Of a DNA stretch of 46,843 nt, positions 1 through 9,163 are shown piece by piece. Position numbers and translations under genes: made by a program. The stretch comes from an uncultured Selenomonadaceae bacterium (GTDB taxonomy: Bacteria > Bacillota > Negativicutes > Selenomonadales > Selenomonadaceae): positions 1 through 46,843 of the forward strand of contig CAJOHG010000016.1 in NCBI GenBank assembly GCA_905234395.1, read 5' to 3'. The notes under the pieces are model-generated. The model was not told the origin of the DNA and did no database searches. It saw only the letters and a list, made by a program, of their open reading frames with translations. The first letter of the stretch is position 1; each line of letters starts with the position of its first letter.

Positions 1-426
1 GGCGCGGAAATTTTTTGCGTCGACCTGTCCGACAAAATGTTAAACGTGGCAAAGTCGCGGGCAAGTCAGCTGAATCTGCGCGGCGTGCAATTCGTTCAAG
101 CCGACGTGTCGAATCTGCCGTTCGCGGACAATTTTTTTGATGCGGTGCTGTCAATCAACGGCTTTCATGTCTTCCCGAACAAGGACGCGGCATTTTTGCA
201 GACACGACGAATATTGCGGGACGGCGGAACTTTTTGCGGGTGCATGTACGTCAAGGGCGAGAATTGGCGGACGGATTTGTTTGTCGAGAAATTTTGCACG
301 CGCCACGGTTTTTTTTCGCCGCCGTATGAAACGCTGTCGACGTTGCAAAAAAAATTGTCCGAACTCTACAGTTGCGCCGAAGTCACGCACGTTGAATCAT
401 TCGCAGGATTCATCTGCACAAAATGA
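1..426 (+). CDS. Class I SAM-dependent methyltransferase, C-terminal part (5' end outside window)
   Basis: The reading frame is open from base 1 and ends with TGA at 424-426, so the start lies upstream of the window. The visible 141 residues begin in the Rossmann-like SAM-binding half: an acidic residue after a beta strand (FCVDLSDKML), then FVQADVSNLPFADNFFD, the usual motif II/III pattern of Methyltransf_11 proteins, and a late hydrophobic strand followed by RILRDGG. This is known family behaviour; the substrate cannot be read from the fragment. No downstream gene is close, and the next 260 bases hold a repeat and a terminator. Confidence 0.8.
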   Translation, partial: GAEIFCVDLSDKMLNVAKSRASQLNLRGVQFVQADVSNLPFADNFFDAVLSINGFHVFPNKDAAFLQTRRILRDGGTFCGCMYVKGENWRTDLFVEKFCTRHGFFSPPYETLSTLQKKLSELYSCAEVTHVESFAGFICTK

Positions 427-471
427 TTCGCATTAGGAGCTGATGACAAAACAACGTTGAATGAAATCAAG

Positions 472-567
472 ACCCGGCGCACAGGGATGTGCGCCGCCGG
501 CAATAGAAACAGGATGTTTCTTTGCCGGTCAAACGCCCTTTTCTTTTGCTTACTTTTCTTTTGGGCG
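472..567 (-). repeat. Dispersed hairpin repeat, copy A
   Basis: Read on the minus strand this is GCCC-(A/G rich)-GGGCG, then two hairpins. The first has outer arms CCGGCAA/TTGCCGG (497-503 and 522-528) and inner arms GAAACA/TGTTTC. The second has arms GGCGCACA/TGTGCGCC (476-483 and 488-495) with loop TCCC. Copy B at 25832-25964 keeps the frame and loops but has different stem bases that still pair. It is noncoding. The rest of 427-640 shows no gene. Confidence 0.75.
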
Positions 568-643
568 AATTAACAAAAAAATTAACACACCGAATCAAAC
601 GCGCGAGCCGAATAAAATTTTTCAACAGCTCTAAATCAAAAAG

Positions 644-672
644 CCTCCGACAGAAGCGTCGGAGACTTTTTT
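644..672. terminator. Rho-independent terminator after pfkA-rpiB (bidirectional)
   Basis: Perfect 7-bp stem CTCCGAC/GTCGGAG (645-651 and 658-664). It is flanked by an A tract and a T tract, so it can work in both directions. It lies just 3' of the minus-strand rpiB-like gene. Confidence 0.8.
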
Positions 673-694
673 TGTGCTGAAAATTTTTCGCGAA

Positions 695-1156
695 TTATTT
701 CACGGGCACGCAATGCTTGTCGTTGATGTCGGCAACTTTCTTCACGCGACGACGATATTTTTCCGCCGTCAAAGGTTCAGTCGCCATCCACGTTTTGACA
801 ATTTCCATCGCGATAGCACTGCCGATAATCTTGCCGCCAATGCAAAGGACGTTTGAATCGGTGTGTTCGCGAGAAAGTTGCGCGCAGAACGGATCTTGAC
901 AGACAGCCGCATAAATGCCGTAAATTTTGTTGGCGATGAGAGCCGAGCCGTAACCGACGCCGTCAACGAAAATTCCGCGTTCACATTCGCCTTTCGCCAC
1001 TGCCAATGCCGCAGGATAAACGAAATCGGAAAGGTCGCAACCTTCCTCGTCGTAGGTGCCGAAATCTTTGACCTCGTGCCCTTGCGCCTCAAGATAAGCT
1101 TTGATTTGATTTTTGAGCTGCGTACCGGCGTGATCGTTTGCCATAGCGATTTTCAT
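695..1156 (-). CDS. rpiB: RpiB/LacA/LacB-family sugar-phosphate isomerase
   Basis: A 153-residue protein of the ribose-5-phosphate isomerase B / galactose-6-phosphate isomerase family. The N-terminus MKIAMANDHAG matches the conserved phosphate/substrate strand with Asp-His. HTDSNVLCIGGKIIG matches the HN.ANVL..G.R.IG block. The start was chosen at 1154-1156 because TAGGAGGATT lies just upstream; the longer frame to 1240 runs into pfkA. The loop that normally reads CGTG(I/V)G reads VDGVGYG, so the usual catalytic Cys is absent. Some RpiB proteins use another acidic base, so activity remains possible. It sits 16 bases behind pfkA and is probably co-transcribed with it. Confidence 0.8.
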   Translation of the reverse strand: MKIAMANDHAGTQLKNQIKAYLEAQGHEVKDFGTYDEEGCDLSDFVYPAALAVAKGECERGIFVDGVGYGSALIANKIYGIYAAVCQDPFCAQLSREHTDSNVLCIGGKIIGSAIAMEIVKTWMATEPLTAEKYRRRVKKVADINDKHCVPVK

Positions 1157-1172
1157 GGTGAATCCTCCTAGC

Positions 1173-2135
1173 TTACGCGAGAACTCTTGCCAAGCGCATG
1201 AATTCGGGATTGAGACGTTTCTTGTTGTTAACGGCGTCATGCAGGTTAATCGATACGACGTGCCCGCGATTGAAACCGAAAACGATATCGCTCAAGCCGC
1301 TGATGATTGCAAGAGCCGCGTGTTCGCCGAGACGACTTGCATTGACACGATCGATAACGGACGGTGAGCCGCCGCGTTGAATGTGACCGAGTTTGGAAAC
1401 GCGCGTATCGAGTCCGGTCTTTTCGGCGATGATTTTGCCGATCTCGTGACCTTTGCCCGCACCTTCCGCCACGACGACGAGAATGTAACGTTTGCCTTTT
1501 TCGTAAGCAGTTTTCATTTCGTCGCACATTTCGTCAAGGTCGTATTCTTCTTCGGGAACGAGAATGTACTCTGCGCCGCCGGAAATGCCGGAAACCATTG
1601 CGAGCCAGCCGGAATTGCGTCCCATGACTTCAAGAACGATTGTACGACGATGAGCCGAAGCCGTGTCGCGAAGTTTGTTAATCGCGTCGATAATCGTGTT
1701 AGCCGCCGTGTCGCAGCCGATTGTGTATTCCGAGCCCCAAACGTCGTTGTCAATGGTGCCGGGCAGTCCGACAATCGGGATACCCGTTTCTTGACTAAGG
1801 ATTGATGCGCCGCGAAGTGAGCCGTCACCGCCGACGACAACCAGACCTTGAATGCCGCGATCGACCAAATTTTTGTAGCCGAGCTGACGACCTTCGGGAG
1901 TTTGGAAACGTCTGCAACGAGCCGTGCCCAGGAATGTGCCGCCGCGCTGAATGATGTCTGCAACGTCTTTGGATTGCATCTCGAAAATTTCTTCGTCAAG
2001 CATGCCGTGATAGCCGCCGCGAATTCCCCAGACTTTTACGCCTTGATGAAGAGCCGTGCGCGTGACTGCGCGGACTGCTGCGTTCATGCCCGGGCTGTCT
2101 CCGCCCGACGTCATTACTGCGATACTTTTCAACAT
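1173..2135 (-). CDS. pfkA: ATP-dependent 6-phosphofructokinase
   Basis: 320 residues, the standard length for bacterial PfkA. It phosphorylates fructose-6-phosphate to fructose-1,6-bisphosphate in cytoplasmic glycolysis. Motifs seen: TSGGDSPGMN (ATP site, N-terminus), GGDGS, PGTIDNDVWGSEYTIG with the catalytic TIDND, MGRNSGWLA, and HIQRGGSPSVIDR near the C-terminal third. The start at 2133-2135 has GGAGGGG upstream and gives the canonical MLKSIAVMTSGG beginning. It heads a two-gene minus-strand unit with the rpiB-like gene, and a promoter is visible at 2209-2236. Another enzyme acting on the reverse step, class III FBPase, is encoded at 36466-38370. Confidence 0.97.
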   Translation of the reverse strand: MLKSIAVMTSGGDSPGMNAAVRAVTRTALHQGVKVWGIRGGYHGMLDEEIFEMQSKDVADIIQRGGTFLGTARCRRFQTPEGRQLGYKNLVDRGIQGLVVVGGDGSLRGASILSQETGIPIVGLPGTIDNDVWGSEYTIGCDTAANTIIDAINKLRDTASAHRRTIVLEVMGRNSGWLAMVSGISGGAEYILVPEEEYDLDEMCDEMKTAYEKGKRYILVVVAEGAGKGHEIGKIIAEKTGLDTRVSKLGHIQRGGSPSVIDRVNASRLGEHAALAIISGLSDIVFGFNRGHVVSINLHDAVNNKKRLNPEFMRLARVLA

Positions 2136-2208
2136 AACCGAATCCCCTCCTGCCGAAATACCCTCAATCATTCGGCGTCAAATTGCGCCATAGAAAATTT
2201 CCTTGCCA

Positions 2209-2236
2209 ATGATAGCATAAATTTTCGGAATTGCAA
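2209..2236 (-). promoter_or_regulatory. Sigma70-type promoter for pfkA-rpiB
   Basis: On the minus strand TTGCAA, 16 bases, TATCAT, about 75 bases before the pfkA start codon. No operator is recognised. Confidence 0.55.
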
Positions 2237-2275
2237 ATATCACGCGGCGGGCGCGGCATAAAAATTTTTCCTTCA

Positions 2276-2305
2276 TTGACAGCGGAAAAAAGAATCTGAT
2301 ATTAT
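2276..2305 (+). promoter_or_regulatory. Sigma70-type promoter for the HAD-purE-purA unit
   Basis: Perfect TTGACA, 18 bases, TATTAT, ending about 50 bases before the HAD phosphatase start. It is divergent to the pfkA promoter. Confidence 0.6.
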
Positions 2306-2353
2306 TCGTGTGAAAATTCTTTCTTAATCGGCTTAAAATTTGGAGGTGCGTCA

Positions 2354-3007
2354 ATGAAACTCGGTGCGATTTTCGATATGGACGGCACGCTTTTTGACAC
2401 GGAGAAATTTTATGCGCAGGCGTGGCTTGACGTTGCCGAAGAGTTTGGAGAGAAACCTGATCCAAATGTTGCGACAGCGGTCAGCGGTACCAATCTCGAC
2501 GGCTACACGCGCCGGGTTATAAAAAAATTTTATCCGAACATTGACGTCGAAAAATATATTGCTCGTGTTCTTGAAATTGCCCGCACAGTTCCCGAAAAGA
2601 ATCTTGAGCTTATGCCGGGCGTCGAAGAAATTTTGACGTTCTTCAATTCAAAAGGTGTTCGTATGGCTGTTGCAAGTTCCGCGCCCGTTGAAGTCATTGA
2701 AAAAAATTTGACGCGCTCAAATCTTCGCGAATACTTCGATGTTCTCGTCGGCGGCAACATGGTCGCGAACGGCAAACCTGCTCCGGATATTTTCCTGCTC
2801 GCGGCGAAAAATCTTCACCTTCTGCCCGAAGACTGCTACATTTTTGAAGACAGCTTAAACGGCATCAGAGCGGCGGCGGCGTCAAACGGCGTGGCGATTA
2901 TGATTCCCGATCAAGTTCAGCCGACCGACGACATCAGAAAAATTTGCGCGGCAGTCTTTGCAAGTTTGACGATTGCCAAGCAGGCGATTGAACGCGGCGA
3001 AATTTAA
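2354..3007 (+). CDS. HAD-superfamily (subfamily IA) phosphatase / beta-phosphoglucomutase-like
   Basis: 217 residues with all HAD motifs: FDMDGTLFDTE (motif I, nucleophile Asp at residue 8), ASSAP (motif II), KPAPD (motif III Lys), and IFEDSLNGIRAA (motif IV acidic pair). The helical cap lies between motifs I and II, as in subfamily IA. Such enzymes dephosphorylate small sugar or nucleotide phosphates; the exact substrate cannot be deduced. GGAGGTGCGTCA precedes the ATG. purE follows 25 bases later in the same direction, so co-expression with purine genes is likely. Confidence 0.9.
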   Translation: MKLGAIFDMDGTLFDTEKFYAQAWLDVAEEFGEKPDPNVATAVSGTNLDGYTRRVIKKFYPNIDVEKYIARVLEIARTVPEKNLELMPGVEEILTFFNSKGVRMAVASSAPVEVIEKNLTRSNLREYFDVLVGGNMVANGKPAPDIFLLAAKNLHLLPEDCYIFEDSLNGIRAAAASNGVAIMIPDQVQPTDDIRKICAAVFASLTIAKQAIERGEI

Positions 3008-3032
3008 AATTTTTTTGGAGATGATTCACACG

Positions 3033-3512
3033 ATGAAAGTTGCGATAATCATGGGCTCTGACAGCGATTTGAACGTCATGAAGACGGCGATTGACATGCT
3101 GAAAAATTTCGGCGTCGGCGTGGAAGTGATAATCGCTTCGGCGCACAGAACTCCGCAAAAAGTTCACGACTTTGTTACAGGCTCCGATGCGAAAATTTTT
3201 ATTGCGGCGGCGGGAATGGCGGCTCATCTTGCGGGCGTCGTGGCAAGTTACACAACTCGACCTGTCATTGGCGTGCCGATTAATTCCGAACCGTTCAAAG
3301 GACTTGACGCGCTTTTGAGCACGGTGCAAATGCCCGGCGGCATACCTGTGGCGACAATGGCTGTCAACGGCGCGAAAAATGCGGCACTCTTCGCAATGGA
3401 AATTCTCGCACTTCAAGACGACGACCTTGCCAAAAAATTAATTTTCTACCGTGAAAAAATGGCGGCGGAAATTGAAACTAAAAATGACAAACTCAAGGAG
3501 GCTTTATTATGA
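3033..3512 (+). CDS. purE: N5-carboxyaminoimidazole ribonucleotide mutase
   Basis: 159 residues, standard class I PurE length. It interconverts N5-CAIR and CAIR in de novo purine synthesis. Motifs: [10 protein letters not shown] near the N-terminus, [24 protein letters not shown] and PVIGVPI, which build the octamer active site with the essential His in SAHRTP. Start 3033 was preferred over ATG 3021, because the GGAG at 3017-3020 abuts the latter. The stop overlaps the next gene by four bases (ATGA), which suggests translational coupling. purA follows one gene later. No PurK partner is in the window. Confidence 0.96.
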   Translation: MKVAIIMGSDSDLNVMKTAIDMLKNFGVGVEVIIASAHRTPQKVHDFVTGSDAKIFIAAAGMAAHLAGVVASYTTRPVIGVPINSEPFKGLDALLSTVQMPGGIPVATMAVNGAKNAALFAMEILALQDDDLAKKLIFYREKMAAEIETKNDKLKEALL

Positions 3513-3850
3513 ACACCAGGACACATGAAATTATTCGCGAGTATATCGGCGTTTTGACGCACCAGGCTTTGAATCGCGAATTGACGTGGACGACGGCGGT
3601 CGGCGACATGGAATATCGCTACATCATCAAATCGCTCGAAGGCGAAGATTTGCTCGGCGTCTCTTATCGTATGCGCTCCGTTGACAGCGTTGACCTTACC
3701 ATTAACGGCGAAACTTTCCGCACACGCAACAAGCCGATTATCGAACGCGTCGGAATGCTCTTCCGAATCATCAACTACGAGAAAAAGGACAACGTCATCA
3801 GCGACAACACCATCCAATTCATGCGCAAATACGTCAACGAGAATCGCTAA
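3509..3850 (+). CDS. Conserved-looking hypothetical protein between purE and purA
   Basis: 113 residues, not recognised. The frame starts inside the purE stop (ATGA) with GGAGG at 3497-3501, so it is a tightly coupled operon member rather than a shadow. The protein is soluble, mixed alpha/beta and charged, with no signal peptide or membrane segment. The N-terminal helix ([19 protein letters not shown]) is followed by Thr/Val-rich strand-like stretches. purA starts 15 bases downstream. The context suggests a role linked to purine synthesis, but that is guilt by association only. Confidence 0.7.
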   Translation: MNTRTHEIIREYIGVLTHQALNRELTWTTAVGDMEYRYIIKSLEGEDLLGVSYRMRSVDSVDLTINGETFRTRNKPIIERVGMLFRIINYEKKDNVISDNTIQFMRKYVNENR

Positions 3851-3865
3851 GGAGTTGATAAAAAA

Positions 3866-5149
3866 ATGTCAACGGTGGTTATCAGCGGCGCGCAGTGGGG
3901 CGACGAAGGCAAGGGCAAAATTGTCGACTACCTCGCGGCTCAAGCAGATACGGTCGTTCGATTTCAAGGCGGCTCCAATGCCGGGCACACTGTCACTGTA
4001 GGCGGCGAAGAATATAAACTGCGTCTCCTGCCGTCGGGAATTTTATACAAGGGCACAACTTGCGTTATCGGCAACGGCGTCGTCGTAGATCCTCAATGTC
4101 TGCTTGAAGAAATTGACAACATGCAAGCTCGCGGCGTCGACACGTCCAACATAAAAATTTCCAATCGCGCTCACGTCGTCATGCCTTGGCACAAATTAAT
4201 TGACGCACTCGGCGAGGAACTTCGCGGCGCAAACAAAATCGGCACAACTAAACGCGGCATAGGTCCTTGCTACATTGACAAGGCGGACAGAATCGGAATT
4301 CGCGTCTGCGATTTGATTGACCGTGACGAATTCGCCGCAAAAGTTCACGGCGTCTTGAGCGTGAAAAATTTGCTTCTGCAGAAAGTTTACAATCACGCGC
4401 CGCTCAATGCCGAAGAAATTATCAGCGAGTACAACGCTTACGCCGACAAGCTTCGTCCGTTTGTTTGCGACACGATTTGCTTGCTGAATTCTCAAGTCGA
4501 TGCCGGCAAGAAAATTTTGTTTGAAGGTGCGCAGGCGACGATGCTTGACATTGATTACGGCACTTATCCTTTCGTCACGGCGAGCCACCCGATTAGCGGC
4601 GGCGTCGGTATCGGTGCGGGCATTGCTCCGAAAAAAATTGATACCGTTGTCGGCGTCGTCAAAGCTTATTGCACGCGCGTCGGTGAAGGTCCTTTTCCTA
4701 CCGAACAGCTCAACGAAATTGGCGACAAACTCCGCGAGGCAGGTCACGAATTCGGAACGGTTACGGGTCGTCCGCGCAGAACAGGTTGGCTTGATGCGTG
4801 CGTCGTCAAATATGCGGGCAAACTCTCCGGCACCGATTACATGGCTGTCACACGGCTTGACATCCTTGACGGCTTTGACGAAATTAAAATGTGCACGGCT
4901 TACAAAATCAACGGCGAACTCACCGATGAAATTCCCGCGAGCTTGAAAATTTTGGCGCAGGTCGAACCGGTTTATGAGACGTTCGCCGGTTGGAAGACGG
5001 ACATCAGCAAGATTCGCCGCTACGAAGATTTGCCCGTCAATGCCCGCAAATATCTTGAGCGTATGGCGCAAGTTACGGGAATTAAACTCGGTATCGTGAG
5101 CGTCGGACCGAACAGAGATCAAACAATCGTGCTGGAAAATATTTTCTAA
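3866..5149 (+). CDS. purA: Adenylosuccinate synthetase
   Basis: 427 residues, the normal bacterial length. It condenses IMP with aspartate using GTP on the route to AMP. Motifs: GAQWGDEGKGK (GTP P-loop and catalytic Asp) at residues 7-17, RFQGGSNAGHTV with the catalytic His, GTTKRGIGPCYIDK, and TGRPRRTGWLDACVV near residues 300-315. AAGGAGTTGATAAAAA precedes the ATG. It closes the HAD-purE-small-gene-purA cluster. No strong terminator follows, and the lysS promoter lies in the short gap behind it. Confidence 0.98.
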   Translation: MSTVVISGAQWGDEGKGKIVDYLAAQADTVVRFQGGSNAGHTVTVGGEEYKLRLLPSGILYKGTTCVIGNGVVVDPQCLLEEIDNMQARGVDTSNIKISNRAHVVMPWHKLIDALGEELRGANKIGTTKRGIGPCYIDKADRIGIRVCDLIDRDEFAAKVHGVLSVKNLLLQKVYNHAPLNAEEIISEYNAYADKLRPFVCDTICLLNSQVDAGKKILFEGAQATMLDIDYGTYPFVTASHPISGGVGIGAGIAPKKIDTVVGVVKAYCTRVGEGPFPTEQLNEIGDKLREAGHEFGTVTGRPRRTGWLDACVVKYAGKLSGTDYMAVTRLDILDGFDEIKMCTAYKINGELTDEIPASLKILAQVEPVYETFAGWKTDISKIRRYEDLPVNARKYLERMAQVTGIKLGIVSVGPNRDQTIVLENIF

Positions 5150-5161
5150 ACGTTGTGCAGG

Positions 5162-6716
<1,555 letters not shown>

Positions 6717-6761
6717 CATCAAAGGGATAATCTTCATAAAACTTCAAAGGAGCGATTTTTC

Positions 6762-7130
6762 GTGGCTGATAAAAAATTTTTCGGTGCCGCGCAGGATCTT
6801 CGCATAATGCTCACCGACGCGATAAATCTGGCTAAGCCGCCGCTGGAAATAGTTTTGGAATTGGCAAAAGCCGTCGGCGAACTTTCCGGCGAAGACTCTT
6901 ACTGCGAGACGACACGCGAACAAATTCTTTCGGTATACGGGCTTGTGTTCAAAGACAAGTTCATTTTGAGTGACGAGCTTGCCGAGGTGCGTGCGCGATT
7001 GGAAAAAATTTCTGCGGCTTATGAAAATCCTTCCTTCACCGAAGAAGAACGCATCAGAATCGGTTACGCGCTTGAACGTCACAAAAAAGAAATTGAACGA
7101 TTGGAACAAGCGATTGCGACTGCACGTTGA
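6762..7130 (+). CDS. Hypothetical protein with C-terminal coiled coil
   Basis: 122 residues, unrecognised. A GTG start at 6762 is preceded by AAAGGAGCGATTTTTC. The protein is helical and charged, and the last ~30 residues (ALERHKKEIERLEQAI) have heptad spacing typical of a short coiled coil. There is no signal peptide. It lies 45 bases after lysS and is probably read through from it. Its 3' end and terminator are partly duplicated immediately downstream (7177-7275). Confidence 0.65.
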   Translation: MADKKFFGAAQDLRIMLTDAINLAKPPLEIVLELAKAVGELSGEDSYCETTREQILSVYGLVFKDKFILSDELAEVRARLEKISAAYENPSFTEEERIRIGYALERHKKEIERLEQAIATAR

Positions 7131-7275
7131 ACTTGACAAAAAAAAATTCCTCCGTCAAAAATTCTGACGGAGTTTTGAATCGGTTACGCGTTTGATTATC
7201 TGATTGGAACAAGCGATTGCGACTGCGCGTTGAACTTGACAAAAAAAATTCCTCCGTCAAAAGTTTTGACGGAGG
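7057..7275 (+). repeat. Tandem partial duplication of gene 3' end plus terminator
   Basis: The 3' end of the 6762-7130 gene and its terminator (7057-7172) recur at 7177-7275. Both copies start GAATCGGTTACGCG, share GATTGGAACAAGCGATTGCG, share TTGAACTTGAC plus an A run, and share a CCTCCGTCA hairpin. The second copy has lost about 17 bases and carries a few substitutions, so it is an older duplication. It abuts the truncated 3' end of nrdD. Confidence 0.85.
7150..7176 (+). terminator. Terminator after the 6762-7130 gene
   Basis: Stem CTCCGTCA/TGACGGAG (7150-7157 and 7165-7172) followed by TTTT. Confidence 0.75.
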
Positions 7276-7279
7276 TTTT
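7251..7279. terminator. Second (duplicated) terminator, bidirectional, 3' of nrdD
   Basis: A 12-base inverted repeat, CCTCCGTCAAAA and its complement (7251-7262 and 7264-7275), with an A tract before and a T tract after. It can stop both the plus-strand unit and nrdD on the minus strand. Confidence 0.8.
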
Positions 7280-7280
7280 T

Positions 7281-8252
7281 TTAGTTCTGATTGGGCTTTA
7301 ACCGCTTGATGTGGAATGTGCCGTTTTCAACTTCTTTTCTGTGGCAATGCGGACATTCGTTGGTGATAATGCCTGTATAGCCGCAAACCGGGTCGCGGTC
7401 GACGGGATGATTGATTGAGAAATATCCCATGTTCGCATCGTGCATTGCCCGAACAAGAGCCTCAAACGCGGAAATATTTTTCGTCGGGTCGCCGTCCATT
7501 TCGATATAAGCGATATGCCCGGCATTGCACAGCGCGTGATACGGAGCCTCGATTTTGATTTTGTCGCCCGCGCAGATTGGGAAGTAAACGGGCACGTGAC
7601 TTGAATTGGTCATGTAAGGACGATCGGTTACGCCTTTGATAACGCCGTAAACTTTGCGATTGGCGCGTTGAAATTGTCCTGCGGTTGATTCGGCGGGCGT
7701 CCCGAAAGTCGTCCAATTCCTCTTCTCAAGTTTGGTATAAGCATCGGTGCGTTCGCGCAGATGTTTGACGATTTTCAAGCCGAGCTCTTGAGCTTGTGCG
7801 CTTTGACCATGATGTTTTCCGATTAATGCAACCAAACATTCCGCCAAGCCGCAAAAGCCGATTGAATAGCTCGCGTGCTTGAGAACGTCTTTAATCTTGT
7901 CGGAAGGCTTGAGCTTTTCCGAATCCATCCAGACGCCTTGACCCATAAGGAACGGGAAATTGTAGACGTGCTTTTCCTCAATCGTCTTCAGCCGCAACAA
8001 CAGATAATCGTGGCAAATCGTTATGTACTTGTCATAGAGCCGGAAAAATTCTTCAACATTACCTTTTGATTCAAGCGCGAGTTTCGGAAGATTGATCGTC
8101 ACGAAAGAAAAATTTCCGCGACTGCCCGATTCTTCGCGCCCGTTGACATTCGACATCACTCTTGTGCGACAACCCATGGTTGCCACACAACTGTTATAAT
8201 CGCCGGGCTTGTAATATTGCAGATTATACGGCGCGTCAATCGAAACGAAATT
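7281..8252 (-). CDS. nrdD: nrdD exon 4: anaerobic ribonucleoside-triphosphate reductase, C-terminal part
   Basis: 323 codons after the third intron. It begins NFVSIDAPYN and includes VATMGCRTRV, where the family carries the thiyl-radical Cys, and GTPAESTAGQF, with the conserved catalytic-site Glu. It also has the Zn-ribbon-like DPVCGYTGII plus ECPHCHRKE. In class III reductases a final segment around R(I/V)TGYL with the radical Gly should follow. Here the frame reads FHIKRLKPNQN and stops at 7281, about 30 residues short. Reduction of NTPs to dNTPs would need that Gly, so this allele may be inactive or need a partner peptide. Confidence 0.85.
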   Translation of the reverse strand, partial: NFVSIDAPYNLQYYKPGDYNSCVATMGCRTRVMSNVNGREESGSRGNFSFVTINLPKLALESKGNVEEFFRLYDKYITICHDYLLLRLKTIEEKHVYNFPFLMGQGVWMDSEKLKPSDKIKDVLKHASYSIGFCGLAECLVALIGKHHGQSAQAQELGLKIVKHLRERTDAYTKLEKRNWTTFGTPAESTAGQFQRANRKVYGVIKGVTDRPYMTNSSHVPVYFPICAGDKIKIEAPYHALCNAGHIAYIEMDGDPTKNISAFEALVRAMHDANMGYFSINHPVDRDPVCGYTGIITNECPHCHRKEVENGTFHIKRLKPNQN

Positions 8253-9163
8253 CCTATATACCCTCGGTTTCCCGATATTTATTAAGGGAGTAGACTATCT
8301 CATACTTTATAAGTTCTCGTCTTTCGCCGGAGGATTTTCACCTGCGCGGCTACTTCCTTGCGGAATAGTCGTTACACTTTCTTCGCACCATCTCCACAAA
8401 TATCCGTAGCTTGTTTCCTGCTTACCGGAAGCGGCTCTGCTAAGTGCCGAAGGTTCAAATCCACATTCTCTGCAAGCATCCAATACTGCCTCATAAGTTT
8501 TTATCAGTTTGCCGTCCAACGAGAATTGTTGGATAGATTTTTTTCCCGTTTCTCTGCCGACAACAGCTATCTGAGTTCTTATTTCTCGCTGACGTTCAGA
8601 AACGGTTATAAGTCCAAGATTTTTGGCACGTCTCAAATTTTCCTTGCGTGTCACCCATTCAAGATTATTTGCCGCATTGTTTAGCTTGTTGCCGTCTTTA
8701 TGGTCAATCTCTGTATTAGGTGGAGCTTCTTCGAGAAAAACTTCGGCTATTAATCTGTGAACCAAACGACGATAATTTTTGCCATTAACCATCAAACTCA
8801 CAGTTAAATATCCGTGATTACCGATCCACGGTTTTAAAGTGACACTTTTTAAACGGCGACCGTCTTTGCCGAGTCTTTCGTTTGATTTTATTTGTCCATC
8901 ATCACCGGCAGAATATGCTCCATTTGTCCACGGAATTTCTTTCCACATAGTTTCACCTCCTGTTTTGTTTGTATTGAAATGGCGCGAAGTTTAGCACGGT
9001 ATCACCTGCTATCCGTTGCCGGACCGTAGGCTCTCTTACGAAGCTGTTTCGAGTAACAAAGTACCTTATTTCACTTCTACCGTTAGCCCTTGCGGACACC
9101 CTGAATTTTCAGGTTAACGAGATTTTCCTTCACAGTCTAAGCTGTAAGGCCCCAATTAATTTT
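8253..9163 (-). mobile_element. Group I intron 3 of nrdD (carries HNH endonuclease)
   Basis: 911 nt. The 5' splice site follows CCT; CCCT can pair with GGGG in the internal guide ten bases downstream, leaving the canonical T.G pair at the cut. The last base is G before the exon AATTTC. P7 is GACTAT (complement of 8365-8370) with ATAGTC (complement of 8293-8298). The 5' P7 strand lies inside the endonuclease gene. Core sequence differs more from introns 1 and 2 than those do from each other. Confidence 0.85.
8307..8948 (-). CDS. Intron-encoded HNH homing endonuclease (NUMOD4-HNH-NUMOD1)
   Basis: 213 residues. The N-terminal NUMOD4-like segment (WKEIPWTNGAYSAGDDGQIK) is followed by an HNH_3 core, HRLIAEVF ... 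IDHKDGNKLNN ... LEWVTRKEN (residues ~65-105), with the catalytic His-Asn pattern. A C-terminal NUMOD1-like DNA-binding segment contains FSLDGKLIKTYEAV and a terminal YGYLWRW. GGAGGTGAAACT precedes the ATG, so it is translated independently of nrdD. Such enzymes cut intron-less alleles to drive intron spread. The last ~20 codons overlap the ribozyme P7-P8 region. Confidence 0.9.
   Translation of the reverse strand: MWKEIPWTNGAYSAGDDGQIKSNERLGKDGRRLKSVTLKPWIGNHGYLTVSLMVNGKNYRRLVHRLIAEVFLEEAPPNTEIDHKDGNKLNNAANNLEWVTRKENLRRAKNLGLITVSERQREIRTQIAVVGRETGKKSIQQFSLDGKLIKTYEAVLDACRECGFEPSALSRAASGKQETSYGYLWRWCEESVTTIPQGSSRAGENPPAKDENL

Noticed and set aside
7054..7260. Minus-strand frame with internal protein repeat (TEEFF ... 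SRNRLFQS)
   Set aside because: Its repetition comes from the DNA tandem duplication and terminators; it is a shadow of the plus-strand gene and has no ribosome site.
7130..7281. A fourth group I intron hiding the NrdD C-terminus
   Set aside because: No R/S (P7) elements and no TGYL-type exon were found downstream on the minus strand before the neighbouring gene begins.
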